A stretch of 64,000 bases of DNA from Moraxella catarrhalis (GTDB lineage: Bacteria > Pseudomonadota > Gammaproteobacteria > Pseudomonadales > Moraxellaceae), in contig NZ_LXHE01000014.1 of assembly GCF_001656295.1 (NCBI RefSeq), positions 62,001-126,000 on the forward strand, given 5' to 3'. Below are positions 9,628 through 19,090 of this stretch, one piece after another (within the stretch, counting starts at the first letter, position 1; every line of letters begins with the position of its first letter). The notes under the pieces were generated by a model. It was given only the letters and a program-made list of their open reading frames with translations. It did no database searches and had not been told where the DNA came from. Made by a program: the position numbers and the translations under genes.

Positions 9628-10356
9628 CTACATGTACATGCCACCATTGACCGCCAAGACCGCACCTGTAATATAGCTAGCATCATCACTGGCTAAGAAT
9701 GATACTGCCGCTGCGACTTCTTCAGGCTGAGCCATGCGCCCCATCGGAACCGCATCCAGCATAGAGCTGATGAGACGCTCATCAAGCTCTTCGGTCATGT
9801 CTGTTTCAACAAATCCTGGTGCCACACAATTCACCGTCACGCCACGAGAGCCGATCTCACGAGCCAGTGCACGGCTGAAGCCTTCTACGCCCGCTTTGGT
9901 GGCAGCGTAGTTTGCTTGACCTGCATTACCCATCTGTCCTACGACCGAGGTAATATTAATAATCCGGCCTTGGCGCGCTTTCATCATACCGCGTACTGCT
10001 CGGCGGCTCATGCGATAAACAGAAGTTAAATTAGTGTCAATCACACTCGCCCAATCTTCATCTTTCATACGCATCAGCAAGCCATCTTTGGTAATGCCAG
10101 CGTTATTTACCAGTACATTGATACCGCCATAGACGCTATCAATTTCTTCGAACAGCTTGTCAACATCTTCATTGCTACACACATCGAGCACGCGCCCAAT
10201 ACCGCCTGATTCGCTCAAGTACTCACTGATGGCTTCAGCGCCTTTTTCGCTGGTGGCTGTGCCAATGACAAAATGACCTTCTTTGGCGAAGCGCTTGGCG
10301 ATTGCCTTGCCAATACCGCGACTTGCTCCAGTAACCAATATAATCTTTCTACTCAT
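9628..10356 (-). CDS. fabG: 3-oxoacyl-[ACP] reductase FabG
   Basis: 242-residue short-chain dehydrogenase. NADP-binding TGASRGIG is at residues 9-16, NNAG at 84-87, and the catalytic Ser137, Tyr150 and Lys154 lie in SVVGQMGNAGQANYAATK. It reduces 3-oxoacyl-ACP to 3-hydroxyacyl-ACP in each elongation cycle. Its ATG overlaps the fabD stop (ATGA, 10356-10353), so the two are translationally coupled. The fabD-fabG-acpP order matches the classical fab cluster, here without fabH or fabF next to it. Confidence 0.98.
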   Translation of the reverse strand: MSRKIILVTGASRGIGKAIAKRFAKEGHFVIGTATSEKGAEAISEYLSESGGIGRVLDVCSNEDVDKLFEEIDSVYGGINVLVNNAGITKDGLLMRMKDEDWASVIDTNLTSVYRMSRRAVRGMMKARQGRIINITSVVGQMGNAGQANYAATKAGVEGFSRALAREIGSRGVTVNCVAPGFVETDMTEELDERLISSMLDAVPMGRMAQPEEVAAAVSFLASDDASYITGAVLAVNGGMYM

Positions 10357-11309
10357 GCCAAATTCTCCAGTTTTTCAAGGCGCGCCAATTTATCTGTTGC
10401 CAAGGCGGTGATCGGTGTCTTTTGCCGTTTGGCCAAATTCGACAGAACATTACCAGGACCGCACTCAATGATCAGATCAATATCACGCTCTGCCAATTTT
10501 TGCATGGTTTTGGACCACTGAACAGGCATGGACAGCTGTTCAATCAACGCAGATTTAATGTCCACCGTTTCTTTATGAATTTTGGCATGGCGATTTTGAA
10601 TGACAGGAATATCCGCCTCGCCAAACTCTGTTTGGTTGAGTAGCGCTGCCAATGCATCGCTGGCAGGATTCATCAAGGCGCAGTGCGAAGGCACTGAAAC
10701 TTTTAGTGGCACTGCTTTTTTGCCAAGTGCCTCAACAGCCGATAAAACACCAGACACCCCAACGGTTGTCCCTGCCACGACCACCTGACCTGGGCTGTTA
10801 AAATTGGCAGCATTTACCGTACCCGCCGAACCGCTCACCTCTTCACAAAGGCTCTCGACCTGCTCATCATCCAAGCCCAGCACTGCAGCCATTTGAGTAT
10901 CCATACCCTGAACGGCTTCCGTCATCAATTTACCGCGCTCATGTACCAATTTGACTGCATCAGCGAGACTTAATACGCCAGCTGCCACCAATGCGCTGTA
11001 CTCACCCAAAGAATGCCCAGCCAAATACATGGGCTCCAAAGATCTGTTCGATAACATGGGCTGAATGATTCGCCAGATGGCAATGCTGGAAGTCAACAAA
11101 GCAGGCTGGGTGTATTCGGTCTTATTCAAGCGATCTTCATCCTGAGTAATCGCCCAAAGATCAAAGCCTAGCGCATCACTTGCCTCATCAAATGTCTTAC
11201 GCACGACATCATAAGCTTCACTAAGCTCATTCATCATACCGACAGTTTGAGAGCCTTGACCGGGAAAAACCACCGCCAAACGCTTAACACTGGTGTTGGC
11301 TTCTGTCAT
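10353..11309 (-). CDS. fabD: Malonyl-CoA:ACP transacylase FabD
   Basis: 318 residues, the usual length. The N-terminal FPGQGSQ motif (15-21), the nucleophile Ser100 in GHSLGEYSA, and His209 in VPSHCALM are all present. It moves malonyl from CoA to ACP, supplying the extender unit. AGGTG lies before the ATG at 11309. First gene of the fabD-fabG unit; a 14-bp palindrome in its upstream region (11410-11423) may be an operator. Confidence 0.98.
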   Translation of the reverse strand: MTEANTSVKRLAVVFPGQGSQTVGMMNELSEAYDVVRKTFDEASDALGFDLWAITQDEDRLNKTEYTQPALLTSSIAIWRIIQPMLSNRSLEPMYLAGHSLGEYSALVAAGVLSLADAVKLVHERGKLMTEAVQGMDTQMAAVLGLDDEQVESLCEEVSGSAGTVNAANFNSPGQVVVAGTTVGVSGVLSAVEALGKKAVPLKVSVPSHCALMNPASDALAALLNQTEFGEADIPVIQNRHAKIHKETVDIKSALIEQLSMPVQWSKTMQKLAERDIDLIIECGPGNVLSNLAKRQKTPITALATDKLARLEKLENLA

Positions 11310-11409
11310 AATTCACCTGTTTTTACTATTAACGGCATGACTGATGCCGCATTGAATCTGTGAAATGCCAAAAAGATTGGCGTGAAGTTTGCCAATTTTA
11401 CCATAAAAA

Positions 11410-11423
11410 TAAACAATTGTTTA
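11410..11423. promoter_or_regulatory. 14-bp palindrome upstream of fabD
   Basis: TAAACAATTGTTTA is a perfect palindrome about 90 bp before the fabD start, over the -35 side of a weak TAAAAT -10 on the minus strand (near 11399). It could be an operator; no known regulator is matched. Confidence 0.4.
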
Positions 11424-11458
11424 CCCAAAATAATCAATACGATAAAATTTTTGGCAAC

Positions 11459-11497
11459 AAAAAACCAAGCCCATTTAGAAACTTGGCTTGGTTTTTT
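11459..11497 (-). terminator. Terminator of rpmF
   Basis: A 13-bp stem (11459-11471 with 11485-11497) around a 13-nt loop, followed by T's on the minus strand; it separates the yceD-rpmF unit from fabD. Confidence 0.9.
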
Positions 11498-11513
11498 CAC
11501 TATTAACTAGTGT

Positions 11514-11696
11514 TTAGCTATCTTGGCTTACCTTGAATAGCTGACGACCACGGTAAAAACCGTCTTTGGTCGCATGGTGGCGAAGATGTTTTTCGCCAGT
11601 CGTTGAATCGATGCTTAGCTCAGGGATAGCGATATGGTCGTGTGAACGACGCATGTCACGGCGTGAGCGGCTCTTGCGGTTTTGTTGAACTGCCAT
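11514..11696 (-). CDS. rpmF: 50S ribosomal protein L32
   Basis: 60 residues, strongly basic N-terminus ([20 protein letters not shown]), the L32 pattern of gammaproteobacteria without zinc-binding cysteines. AGGAG lies just before the ATG. It follows yceD, the usual partner, and is closed by a strong terminator. Confidence 0.98.
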   Translation of the reverse strand: MAVQQNRKSRSRRDMRRSHDHIAIPELSIDSTTGEKHLRHHATKDGFYRGRQLFKVSQDS

Positions 11697-11934
11697 GATA
11701 GCTCCTAATAATCAGTCAGGCAAAAACTGCCCATAAAGAAAAATGGTTCGTGCGTCTTTGTCAATTTGTGTCAATGCGATTTAGCATCAATCGCCGTCCA
11801 TCATAGACCCGTGCACAATAAACGCTGTATTATACTCAAAAAACTTGTGAATTTCAAAGCCTAATCGCATAAATTTACAATTCTTTTGATAAAATCCGGA
11901 TTTTTTTCTAAATTTTATCAAAAAGCACGTCGCA

Positions 11935-12474
11935 TTAAGACAATTTTCCTTTTAATTGCGCCAGTGCTGCAAAAGGATTTTCCTGTTCCTGTACGACCTC
12001 TTCTTCGTCAGCCATTTCAACGGGCATATCACAATCATCATGCTTAGGCGACAGCGGCAACACAAGCAGCAGCTCATCTTCTAAAATGTCTTTAATGGGC
12101 AGCTTTCGAGTCGCTCCTGTGCCAAGCTCCTCCATTAAAATATATTCAGCATCGCCGATCTGCCCTACAGCCTCATTAGATTCCAAAAGCGCCAAGTGAT
12201 ACACACCTGAGACATCGACATCAAGCGGATCTAAGCATCTTTGACAAGCAACCTGAACCTGTCCTGTCACTTGATAATTGAGCCAAACGATGCCTTCTTG
12301 CTTAACCAAACGAAAAATAACCTGCAAGGTGGAGTCAGCAACTGTTTGCTCCTTCAGGCGCGCCATCTCGGCAGTCGATACATTGCCCTGCCATTCAAAT
12401 CCGATATCCGCCCATTTTTCTAGCATGATATTTGTAGGCAAGTTTTGATTTTCAGGGTATTTGTTGGTTGTCAT
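11935..12474 (-). CDS. yceD: YceD/DUF177 family protein
   Basis: 179 residues with the YceD pattern: an N-terminal beta-rich part, the CQRC motif at about 98-101, and an acidic C-terminal half (LEDELLLVLPLSPKHDDCD). The family sits almost always upstream of rpmF and has been linked to 23S rRNA accumulation; the molecular role is not settled. Here it is 238 bp upstream of rpmF, a wider gap than usual. The ATG at 12474 has a poor ribosome-binding site; the Met at 12426 is an alternative start. Confidence 0.93.
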   Translation of the reverse strand: MTTNKYPENQNLPTNIMLEKWADIGFEWQGNVSTAEMARLKEQTVADSTLQVIFRLVKQEGIVWLNYQVTGQVQVACQRCLDPLDVDVSGVYHLALLESNEAVGQIGDAEYILMEELGTGATRKLPIKDILEDELLLVLPLSPKHDDCDMPVEMADEEEVVQEQENPFAALAQLKGKLS

Positions 12475-12506
12475 AATTTTGGCTTACATCAAAAAAAGTC
12501 ACTGCC

Positions 12507-12533
12507 ATTATCGCACAAATCACCATCAGACAA
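12507..12533 (-). promoter_or_regulatory. Probable yceD-rpmF promoter
   Basis: On the minus strand TTGTCT (12533-12528), 15 bp, then GATAAT (12512-12507). The short spacer makes it only fair. Confidence 0.4.
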
Positions 12534-12557
12534 AAGCAACTTTTAAAAATCCTAAGT

Positions 12558-12586
12558 TTCAGAATTGATGAAAAATACATTATAAT
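12558..12586 (+). promoter_or_regulatory. Probable epmC promoter
   Basis: A perfect TATAAT at 12581-12586 lies 26 bp before the epmC ATG; the -35 at the right distance (12558-12563) is weak. Confidence 0.45.
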
Positions 12587-12612
12587 AGTCAAAATTTTAA
12601 AACCCCTAATTT

Positions 12613-13353
12613 ATGATAAATTTCAACCAACTCTCTCCTGATTTTGATCGATGTCAAACTACAAGTTCAGCTGAGCACGCACAAAAAATTCAGCAGCTTT
12701 GGCAAGATTTTCATCAAAATCCCATCTCAAAGCTCAATCATGCAACTGCTCAACTCAGTGCTCAAACATGGCAAAATCTCTATCAAAAGTGGCAAGCCAT
12801 TAAAGATGACACAACAAATGAACAGCTTTTGACAGACTGGCTGATTGAGTTATTTAATTTACTCTTTGACAACCCCCATCTTGAGCAGATGCCGACGATG
12901 CTTGTGCGTGGCAGTGGCGAGCCTGAATATTTTCCCAGTGACGATCAGCGCCCTGCCCGCATCGAATTTGCGCATGGTTTTTTTCAAAGTGCGCTACATG
13001 AGATCAGTCATTGGTGTATCGCCGGTAAAAATCGCCGTAAGCTCAATGATTTTGGGTATTGGTATGAATCTGATGGCAGAAATGAACACACGCAAGCTTT
13101 GTTTGAGCAAGTAGAAATCAAGCCGCAAGCCGTTGAAGCGTTGCTAACATTGGCTTGTGGTCGATATTTTTATGTCTCTCAAGACAATTTGAATGCCGAT
13201 TTTGATACTTCAAAAAGTACTTTTGGCAAAGATGTGTTTGATCAAGCCCAGCTTTATTTATCTAAACCACAGACCCTGCCATCAGATGCGCAAGTTTTAT
13301 TATGGATTTTTTTGGCATTAAGCCATCCAAACTATCACACCTCGATCAGGTAA
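12613..13353 (+). CDS. epmC: Elongation factor P hydroxylase EpmC
   Basis: 246 residues. The core from about residue 97 matches YfcM/EpmC: RGSGEPEYFPSDDQRPARIEFAHG, then HEISHWCIAGK (metal-binding HExxH at 129-133), then FGYWYESDGR and FEQVEIKPQA. EpmC hydroxylates the lysylated lysine of EF-P after EpmA and EpmB act. E. coli EpmC has about 180 residues; this protein carries an extra N-terminal region of about 60, polar and helix-like (HAQKIQQLWQDF). epmA, epmB and efp are not in the window. It is followed after 9 bp by the YciO-type gene. Confidence 0.94.
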   Translation: MINFNQLSPDFDRCQTTSSAEHAQKIQQLWQDFHQNPISKLNHATAQLSAQTWQNLYQKWQAIKDDTTNEQLLTDWLIELFNLLFDNPHLEQMPTMLVRGSGEPEYFPSDDQRPARIEFAHGFFQSALHEISHWCIAGKNRRKLNDFGYWYESDGRNEHTQALFEQVEIKPQAVEALLTLACGRYFYVSQDNLNADFDTSKSTFGKDVFDQAQLYLSKPQTLPSDAQVLLWIFLALSHPNYHTSIR

Positions 13354-13362
13354 GGTAACCCA

Positions 13363-13926
13363 ATGGAAAAATTCTACATCCATCCTGACAATCCCCAAAT
13401 GCGCTTATTAACTCAGGCTGCCGATCTAATAAAAAGCGATCAGTTAGTCGTCTATCCTGACCCGACTGGCTACCGCTTGGCGCTCAGACTGGATGCCAAA
13501 CAATCGCTTACTCAAGCACTCCGTCTGAGTCAAAATGAACCTGAATTTTGTTTGATTTGCCGCAATATCAGCGAGATATCAACCTTTGCCACAATCAGCG
13601 ATTTTGCCCATCGTATTTTAAAAAGCACTGATGACAAAACAACTCACTTTTTATTAAGTCCAACCAAAGCGTTGTCTAAGAAATTTACCCATCCAAATGA
13701 TAAAACGATTTGCATCAATATCGCTCACACACCAATTACCCTAGGCTTGATAGAAATACTCGATGCACCTTTTATTAGCATGCCCATTTATATGAACGGT
13801 GAAAAATTGGAATACGACAGCATTTATGAACTTGAAATGACGATGGAGAATTTGGTGGATGGGTTTATACACGCAGGAGAGATACCGTTAAAAACATCGC
13901 CACTCATTTCATTGCTAAATGATTAG
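13363..13926 (+). CDS. YciO/YrdC-domain protein
   Basis: 187 residues with a YrdC-like fold pattern (LVVYPDPTGYRLALRLDAKQ in place of the usual VYPTDSGYALGC; CLICRNISEIS; FLLSPTKALSKKF). It looks like the YciO branch rather than the TsaC enzyme making threonylcarbamoyl-AMP for t6A; the signature is relaxed, so activity is uncertain. It starts 9 bp after epmC with AAGGT before the ATG, so the two form one unit, ended by the shared terminator at 13973-14000. Confidence 0.8.
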   Translation: MEKFYIHPDNPQMRLLTQAADLIKSDQLVVYPDPTGYRLALRLDAKQSLTQALRLSQNEPEFCLICRNISEISTFATISDFAHRILKSTDDKTTHFLLSPTKALSKKFTHPNDKTICINIAHTPITLGLIEILDAPFISMPIYMNGEKLEYDSIYELEMTMENLVDGFIHAGEIPLKTSPLISLLND

Positions 13927-13972
13927 AATGATCGTTTCAAAGAAAATAAAATCACACAATTCATCAAAAAAC

Positions 13973-14000
13973 AAAACCCTGATGGTGTCATCAGGGTTTT
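13973..14000. terminator. Bidirectional terminator, yciO and alpha operon
   Basis: A perfect 12-bp stem (13973-13984 with 13989-14000) with a 4-nt loop between the convergent yciO-type gene and rplQ; A-run on the left and T-run on the right serve both strands. Confidence 0.92.
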
Positions 14001-14022
14001 AAATAAAGCATTAGAATTCCCA

Positions 14023-14382
14023 TTATGGGCGATCTACAAGCTCTACATATGCCATTGGTGCATTATCGCCATCACGGAAACCGCACTTGATAATGCGTAG
14101 ATATCCGCCTGGACGAGTTTGATAACGAGGGCCAAGCTCGCTAAACAATTTACCAACCATATCTTTATTACGCATACGGCTGAATGCTAGACGGCGATTT
14201 GCAACGCTATCTTCTTTTGCCAAAGTAATCAAAGGCTCTGCCACACGGCGAAGCTCTTTTGCTTTTGGCAAAGTAGTTTTAATTAGCTCATGCTCAAACA
14301 ATGAATTAGTCATGTTTTGGAACATAGCCTTACGATGGCTGCTGGTGCGACCCAGCTTGACTCCGCTTTTACGATGTCGCAT
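14023..14382 (-). CDS. rplQ: 50S ribosomal protein L17
   Basis: 119 residues beginning [20 protein letters not shown], the conserved L17 N-terminus. The ATG at 14382 is chosen over an upstream TTG because it gives the family start, with AAAGGA about 9 nt before it. L17 sits near the exit tunnel. Last gene of the alpha operon, 18 bp after rpoA and before the terminator. Confidence 0.98.
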   Translation of the reverse strand: MRHRKSGVKLGRTSSHRKAMFQNMTNSLFEHELIKTTLPKAKELRRVAEPLITLAKEDSVANRRLAFSRMRNKDMVGKLFSELGPRYQTRPGGYLRIIKCGFRDGDNAPMAYVELVDRP

Positions 14383-14400
14383 GGTCAAGTATCCTTTAAA

Positions 14401-15405
14401 TTAGCGGCTGCGATAAGAAAAACGATCATCGACACGCAAATCACTTGGCGGCCAGTTATCTAAACGCATACCAAGTTCAAGATTTTTAGATGCAAGCACA
14501 TCTTTAATCTCAGTCAATGATTTCTTACCAAGATTTGGTGTTTTCAACAACTCAGTTTCTGAGCGTTGTACCAAATCACCGATGTAATAAATATTTTCAG
14601 CTTTCAAGCAATTTGCCGAACGAACCGTTAACTCAAGATCATCCACTGGGCGTAACAGCACAGGATCAATCTCTTCTTTTTCTTTGATAGGCTCAGGCGC
14701 TTCTTCAGCTTCAAGATCCACAAAAATAGCGATTTGCTGTTGTAGAATCGTTGCAGCTTTGCGAATAGCTTCTTCTGGGTCGATCGTGCCGTTGGTCTCA
14801 AGCTCGATAATCAATTTATCAAGATCTGTACGCTGTTCAACACGAGCATTTTCAACATCATAAGCCACTCTAATAATTGGGCTAAAGCTTGCATCAAGCT
14901 TTAAGCGGCCAATAATTTTAGAACTGGCATCTTCACGACGCTGATTGGCAGGCTCATAGCCGCGACCTGTCACTACACGTAGGCGCATCTTCAGATGACC
15001 ACGCTCACTCAATGTACCAAGCACCAAATCAGGATTGGCAATTTCGACATTGTGCGGTAACTCAAGATCGGCAGCAGTAACAACACCTGCACCCTGTTTA
15101 TCCAAAGTCAAATATGCTTCATTTTGGTCATGCAGAATGATTGCCAAAGACTTTAGATTTAAAAGAAGATCGAGTACATCTTCTTGTAAGCCTTCTAGTG
15201 TTGAATACTCATGATCAACACCTTCAATCTCAGCTTCTACAACTGCAGCACCTGATAACGAAGAAAGTAGAATGCGGCGCAGAGCATTACCTAGCGTATG
15301 CCCAAAACCGCGTTCTAACGGCTCGAGCGTGACCTTTGCAGTCGTTTCATTGACCGTATCGACGTTGATCGCGCTCGGTGTTAGAAACTCAGTTGCATTT
15401 GTCAT
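14401..15405 (-). CDS. rpoA: RNA polymerase alpha subunit
   Basis: 334 residues. The N-terminal assembly domain contains [23 protein letters not shown] (about 34-56) and covers about 1-235; a Glu/Pro-rich linker follows; the C-terminal domain (about 250-320) has the UP-element-binding helices ([37 protein letters not shown]). It nucleates polymerase assembly and touches activators. GAGGTGA precedes the ATG. It is cotranscribed with ribosomal proteins, as is usual. Confidence 0.99.
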   Translation of the reverse strand: MTNATEFLTPSAINVDTVNETTAKVTLEPLERGFGHTLGNALRRILLSSLSGAAVVEAEIEGVDHEYSTLEGLQEDVLDLLLNLKSLAIILHDQNEAYLTLDKQGAGVVTAADLELPHNVEIANPDLVLGTLSERGHLKMRLRVVTGRGYEPANQRREDASSKIIGRLKLDASFSPIIRVAYDVENARVEQRTDLDKLIIELETNGTIDPEEAIRKAATILQQQIAIFVDLEAEEAPEPIKEKEEIDPVLLRPVDDLELTVRSANCLKAENIYYIGDLVQRSETELLKTPNLGKKSLTEIKDVLASKNLELGMRLDNWPPSDLRVDDRFSYRSR

Positions 15406-15429
15406 AGTGTCACCTCGATTTAATTCGGA

Positions 15430-16071
15430 TTATTTAGAATATAGCTCAACGATCAAGCTTTCGTTAATTTCAGCTGGTAGATCGCTACGCTCTGGCGCAG
15501 ATTTGAAAGTACCTTGTAGTTTACTGTGATCAACTTCTAACCATGCTGGAATGCCACGCTGTGTCGCAAGCTCAACTGCATTTTTAATACGAAGTTGCTC
15601 TTTTGATTTTTCATGCACTGCGATCACATCACCGTCTTGAACTTGGATTGAAGGAATGTTCACACGAACAAATTCATCACGACCAGCTTTTTTCAGCATG
15701 ATTGCACGGTGGCTAACCAACTGACGCGCTTCTGCACGAGTTGCACCAAAGCCCATACGATAAACAACGTTATCTAGGCGGCGCTCAAGGGTAACCAACA
15801 AGTTTTCACCAGTCGCACCACGCTCACGCGCTGCTTCTTTATAATAGTTAGAAAACTGACGCTCTAATACACCGTACATGCGCTTAACTTTTTGCTTTTC
15901 ACGAAGCTGCGATGCGTATTCAGAAGTTTTATTTTGGCTATTGCCATGCTGACCAGGTACACGACCTGCTTTTTTTGTCTTCACATCAAAAGGCTTAACA
16001 CCTGATTTTAATTGTAAATCAGTACCTTCACGACGTGATAGTTTTAATTTTGGACCAATATAACGGGCCAT
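15430..16071 (-). CDS. rpsD: 30S ribosomal protein S4
   Basis: 213 residues, slightly longer than E. coli S4 (206). [24 protein letters not shown] start, S4 RNA-binding domain at about 100-160 ([28 protein letters not shown]). It binds 16S rRNA early in assembly; in E. coli it also represses the alpha operon. The cysteine zinc motif of some S4 forms is absent (C-minus type). Confidence 0.98.
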   Translation of the reverse strand: MARYIGPKLKLSRREGTDLQLKSGVKPFDVKTKKAGRVPGQHGNSQNKTSEYASQLREKQKVKRMYGVLERQFSNYYKEAARERGATGENLLVTLERRLDNVVYRMGFGATRAEARQLVSHRAIMLKKAGRDEFVRVNIPSIQVQDGDVIAVHEKSKEQLRIKNAVELATQRGIPAWLEVDHSKLQGTFKSAPERSDLPAEINESLIVELYSK

Positions 16072-16083
16072 AAGTCTATCTCC

Positions 16084-16476
16084 TTAAACGCGGCGCTTCT
16101 TAGGTGGGCGGCAGCCGTTGTGTGGAATTGGGGTGACATCGCTGATGCTGTTAATTTTATAACCCAATGCACCTAATGCACGAACCGCAGACTCACGACC
16201 TGGTCCTGGACCTTTTACCAAGACATCAACATTCTTAACACCATAGGTTTCTTGAGCAGTTTTACCTGCAACCTCAGCTGCAACCTGAGCTGCAAATGGT
16301 GTAGATTTGCGTGAACCGCGGAAGCCTTGTCCACCAGAAGTGGCCCAAGCCAATGCATTACCTTGACGATCAGTAATCGTTACAATGGTGTTATTAAAAG
16401 ACGCATGAATATGGGCGATACCTTCAGATACCGAACGACGAGCCACTTTTTTGCGGCTACGAGTGTCTTTTGCCAT
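16084..16476 (-). CDS. rpsK: 30S ribosomal protein S11
   Basis: 130 residues with the conserved body [31 protein letters not shown] and C-terminus [24 protein letters not shown] (here [19 protein letters not shown]). It forms the platform near the decoding site. 12 bp upstream of rpsD and 20 bp after rpsM. Confidence 0.98.
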   Translation of the reverse strand: MAKDTRSRKKVARRSVSEGIAHIHASFNNTIVTITDRQGNALAWATSGGQGFRGSRKSTPFAAQVAAEVAGKTAQETYGVKNVDVLVKGPGPGRESAVRALGALGYKINSISDVTPIPHNGCRPPKKRRV

Positions 16477-16496
16477 CTTTTAGCTTCCTAAGTTAG

Positions 16497-16853
16497 TTAC
16501 TTTTTAATTGCTTTGCGTGGACCTTTGCGGGTACGCGCGTTTGTTTTAGTACGTTGACCATTAACTGGTAGACCACGACGATGACGAAGACCGCGATAGC
16601 AACCAAGATCGACCAAACGTTTGATATTCATTGAAACTTCACGACGAAGATCACCTTCTACTGTGTAGTTTGCAACTTCTGCACGAACAGCATCCAGTTG
16701 TGAATCATCTAACGAACCAATTTTGGTAGTTTCATCGATACCAACAGCAGCAAGAATTTGCTTAGCAGTTGTACGACCAATACCAAAAATGTAAGTTAGC
16801 GAAATCACAGCATGTTTGTTGTCCGGAATATTTACACCGGCAATACGAGCCAT
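16497..16853 (-). CDS. rpsM: 30S ribosomal protein S13
   Basis: 118 residues, the usual length, beginning [26 protein letters not shown] with the helix-two-turn-helix core and the basic tail ([20 protein letters not shown]) that contacts P-site tRNA. First gene of the alpha block, 129 bp after rpmJ. Confidence 0.98.
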   Translation of the reverse strand: MARIAGVNIPDNKHAVISLTYIFGIGRTTAKQILAAVGIDETTKIGSLDDSQLDAVRAEVANYTVEGDLRREVSMNIKRLVDLGCYRGLRHRRGLPVNGQRTKTNARTRKGPRKAIKK

Positions 16854-16982
16854 TGATTTCTCTCCATTAGCACAAATACGATTTGTATTTGCTAAGTTTA
16901 ACCGCTATCTGACTAAATGATAGCATGGCAAGAAGCGGATAATACATTATCCGCTATGATAAATCAAGTATTAATTTGTAAA

Positions 16983-17099
16983 TTAACCTTGACGTTGTTT
17001 GTGGCGTGGCTCTGCACTGCAAATAACAAGTACTTTACCTTTGCGACGCACAATTTTACAGCTGCCACAGATTTTTTTAACAGATGCTTGAACTTTCAT
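16983..17099 (-). CDS. rpmJ: 50S ribosomal protein L36
   Basis: 38 residues translated directly from the minus strand: [20 protein letters not shown] then [18 protein letters not shown]. Cys11, Cys14, Cys27 and His32 form the zinc-ribbon site, so this is the C-plus form. It lies 25 bp after the secY stop and before rpsM, its normal place between the spc and alpha blocks. GGAGCG precedes the ATG. Confidence 0.97.
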   Translation of the reverse strand: MKVQASVKKICGSCKIVRRKGKVLVICSAEPRHKQRQG

Positions 17100-17124
17100 G
17101 TCACGCTCCTAAAGAATCGTACAA

Positions 17125-18450
17125 TTATGACGATTTAATGATTGTCTGATCATGGTATTGATGCGTCATTAGATGCGCTTGTAATTGAGCAATAAAGTCC
17201 ATCAAAACAACTACCATAATCAATAAAGATGCCCCGCCTAGTGGAACAGGTACATTAAATGCAGACTGGATGATCATCGGCATCAAACAGATGATTGTCA
17301 TGTACATTGCACCAATAAAAGTCAGGCGGTTTAAAACAAAATCTAAGTATCGCTTGGTTTGCTGACCTGGTCGAATTCCTGGAATGTAAGCACCACTTCG
17401 CTTCAAATTTTCTGCAACTTCTTTAGGATTAAACATCAATGCCGTATAGAAATAACAGAAAAATATGATCATCACCCCAAACAGTAGCAAATATAAAGGC
17501 TGTCCAGGCTGAAGTACCAAAGTGATATTTTGAATAATCTCTTGGGTCAGTGTTGGGTTTTCGCTGACAGTAGTCCATTGACCCAAACTGGCTGGAAGCA
17601 GCAGTAGCGAGCTTGCAAAAATTGCTGGAATTACGCCAGCCATATTAATTTTTAATGGCAAATGCGACTGCTGCTGCGCGTAAATTTTACGCCCTAACTG
17701 CTGTTTTTGAGCATAATTCACCGGTACGCGGCGCTGTGCACGCTCAATAAAAACAATAGCTGCTGTCACTGCAATACCTAATACGGCAAACAAAAGCATA
17801 ACAATCAAATTTAAATTTTGACTGAAAGCCTGTGAAATCATACCTGGTGCGCTAGCTATGATACTTGCTAAAATAAGCATAGAAATACCATTGCCCACAC
17901 CTCGCTCAGTAATTTGCTCACCAAGCCACATCAGAAACATAGAGCCTGCCACCAAAGAAGTCACTGCCGGAATATAAAAACTCAAACCGGTTGTCAGTGT
18001 CAACCCACCTGCGATTAAACCAGTAGACATACCAACCGCTTGCACAAAGGCAAGCGCTAAAGTTCCTTGGCGCGTATATTTATTTAACGTTCTGCGTCCA
18101 GACTCACCTTCTTTTTTTAACGCTTCAAGAGAAGGTACGATGGCAGACATCATCTGCACAACAATCGAAGCAGAAATATAAGGCATAATGCCTAATGCCA
18201 TAATAGACATACGCTCCAATGACCCTCCAGAAAACATATTAAACATACCTAAAAATGTATTGCTATTGCTCTGGAAAAAGTTAGCCAAGCTAACAGGGTT
18301 CATGCCCGGAACAGGTATATGCGAACCAAGTCGATAAACAATCAGCGCCCCGAATAAAAAGAGCATGCGCGTCCATAACTCATCATACTTTCTTATGAAA
18401 GTAAAAGGATTTAATAGAATGCTAGAACGAGATGCTGACTGCCTTGACAT
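17125..18450 (-). CDS. secY: Protein translocase channel subunit SecY
   Basis: 441 residues with ten membrane segments, the normal length. It begins with a short basic cytoplasmic region (FTFIRKYDELWTRMLF), has a first periplasmic loop with IPVPGMNP leading to the plug, and ends with a basic tail. It forms the SecYEG pore used by SecA and by cotranslational insertion. It lies 3 bp after rplO in the spc operon, as in most bacteria. Confidence 0.98.
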   Translation of the reverse strand: MSRQSASRSSILLNPFTFIRKYDELWTRMLFLFGALIVYRLGSHIPVPGMNPVSLANFFQSNSNTFLGMFNMFSGGSLERMSIMALGIMPYISASIVVQMMSAIVPSLEALKKEGESGRRTLNKYTRQGTLALAFVQAVGMSTGLIAGGLTLTTGLSFYIPAVTSLVAGSMFLMWLGEQITERGVGNGISMLILASIIASAPGMISQAFSQNLNLIVMLLFAVLGIAVTAAIVFIERAQRRVPVNYAQKQQLGRKIYAQQQSHLPLKINMAGVIPAIFASSLLLLPASLGQWTTVSENPTLTQEIIQNITLVLQPGQPLYLLLFGVMIIFFCYFYTALMFNPKEVAENLKRSGAYIPGIRPGQQTKRYLDFVLNRLTFIGAMYMTIICLMPMIIQSAFNVPVPLGGASLLIMVVVLMDFIAQLQAHLMTHQYHDQTIIKSS

Positions 18451-18453
18451 AGA

Positions 18454-18894
18454 TTACTCCTCGACACTACCACCGGCAGCTTCGATTGCTTGTTTTGCAC
18501 CTTTTGTAACTTTTACGCCTTTAAAGGTCAATGCACGGCTCACTTCGCCAGACAAAATAATGCGTGCACGTTTCATGTCACCACGAATGATGTTCGCAGC
18601 TTTCAGAGTATCTAGACTCACAACATCGCCATCAATCTTATTAAGTTCAGATAGACGAACTTCAGCAGTAGTCATAGCCATCTTCGAAGTAAAACCAAAT
18701 TTTGGTAAACGACGATAGATAGGCATTTGACCACCTTCAAAGCCTGCTGGAATACTTGAGCCAGAACGCGAGGTTTGACCCTTAACACCACGACCACCAG
18801 TTTTACCTAAGCCTGAGCCAATACCACGACCACGACGGAATGCTTTTTTCTTAGCACCCAATGCTGGTGATAGTTCATTCAGTTTAAGACCCAT
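18454..18894 (-). CDS. rplO: 50S ribosomal protein L15
   Basis: 146 residues. The glycine/arginine-rich N-terminal tail ([26 protein letters not shown]) runs into the 23S core, as in all L15; the globular C-terminal part follows. Its ATG overlaps the rpmD stop (TAATG at 18896-18892). Confidence 0.98.
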   Translation of the reverse strand: MGLKLNELSPALGAKKKAFRRGRGIGSGLGKTGGRGVKGQTSRSGSSIPAGFEGGQMPIYRRLPKFGFTSKMAMTTAEVRLSELNKIDGDVVSLDTLKAANIIRGDMKRARIILSGEVSRALTFKGVKVTKGAKQAIEAAGGSVEE

Positions 18895-19073
18895 TACGCT
18901 TCCTCCACTTTAACCATGTAATGTACACGATTTACCATACCACGAGTTGATGGAGTATCCTCAACTTCAACAGTATGACCGATGCGACGAAGTCCCAAAC
19001 CTTTCAAACAAGCTTTATGACTTGCCAAACGATGGGCACTCGACTTTACTTGAGTAACTTTCATTTTTTTCAT
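18894..19073 (-). CDS. rpmD: 50S ribosomal protein L30
   Basis: 59 residues translated from the minus strand: [20 protein letters not shown], then [20 protein letters not shown] and [18 protein letters not shown]. The GLRRIG...TRGM...V.YMVKV pattern is typical of L30. The ATG at 19073 is preceded by AGGTGAG; an internal Met three codons on is less well placed. Between rpsE and rplO, as expected. Confidence 0.97.
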   Translation of the reverse strand: MKKMKVTQVKSSAHRLASHKACLKGLGLRRIGHTVEVEDTPSTRGMVNRVHYMVKVEEA

Positions 19074-19090
19074 CGTAACTCACCTATTTC

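Noticed and set aside
11306..11500. 64-codon minus-strand frame upstream of fabD
   Set aside because: It begins inside the rpmF terminator and crosses the fabD promoter region; no ribosome-binding site or similarity.
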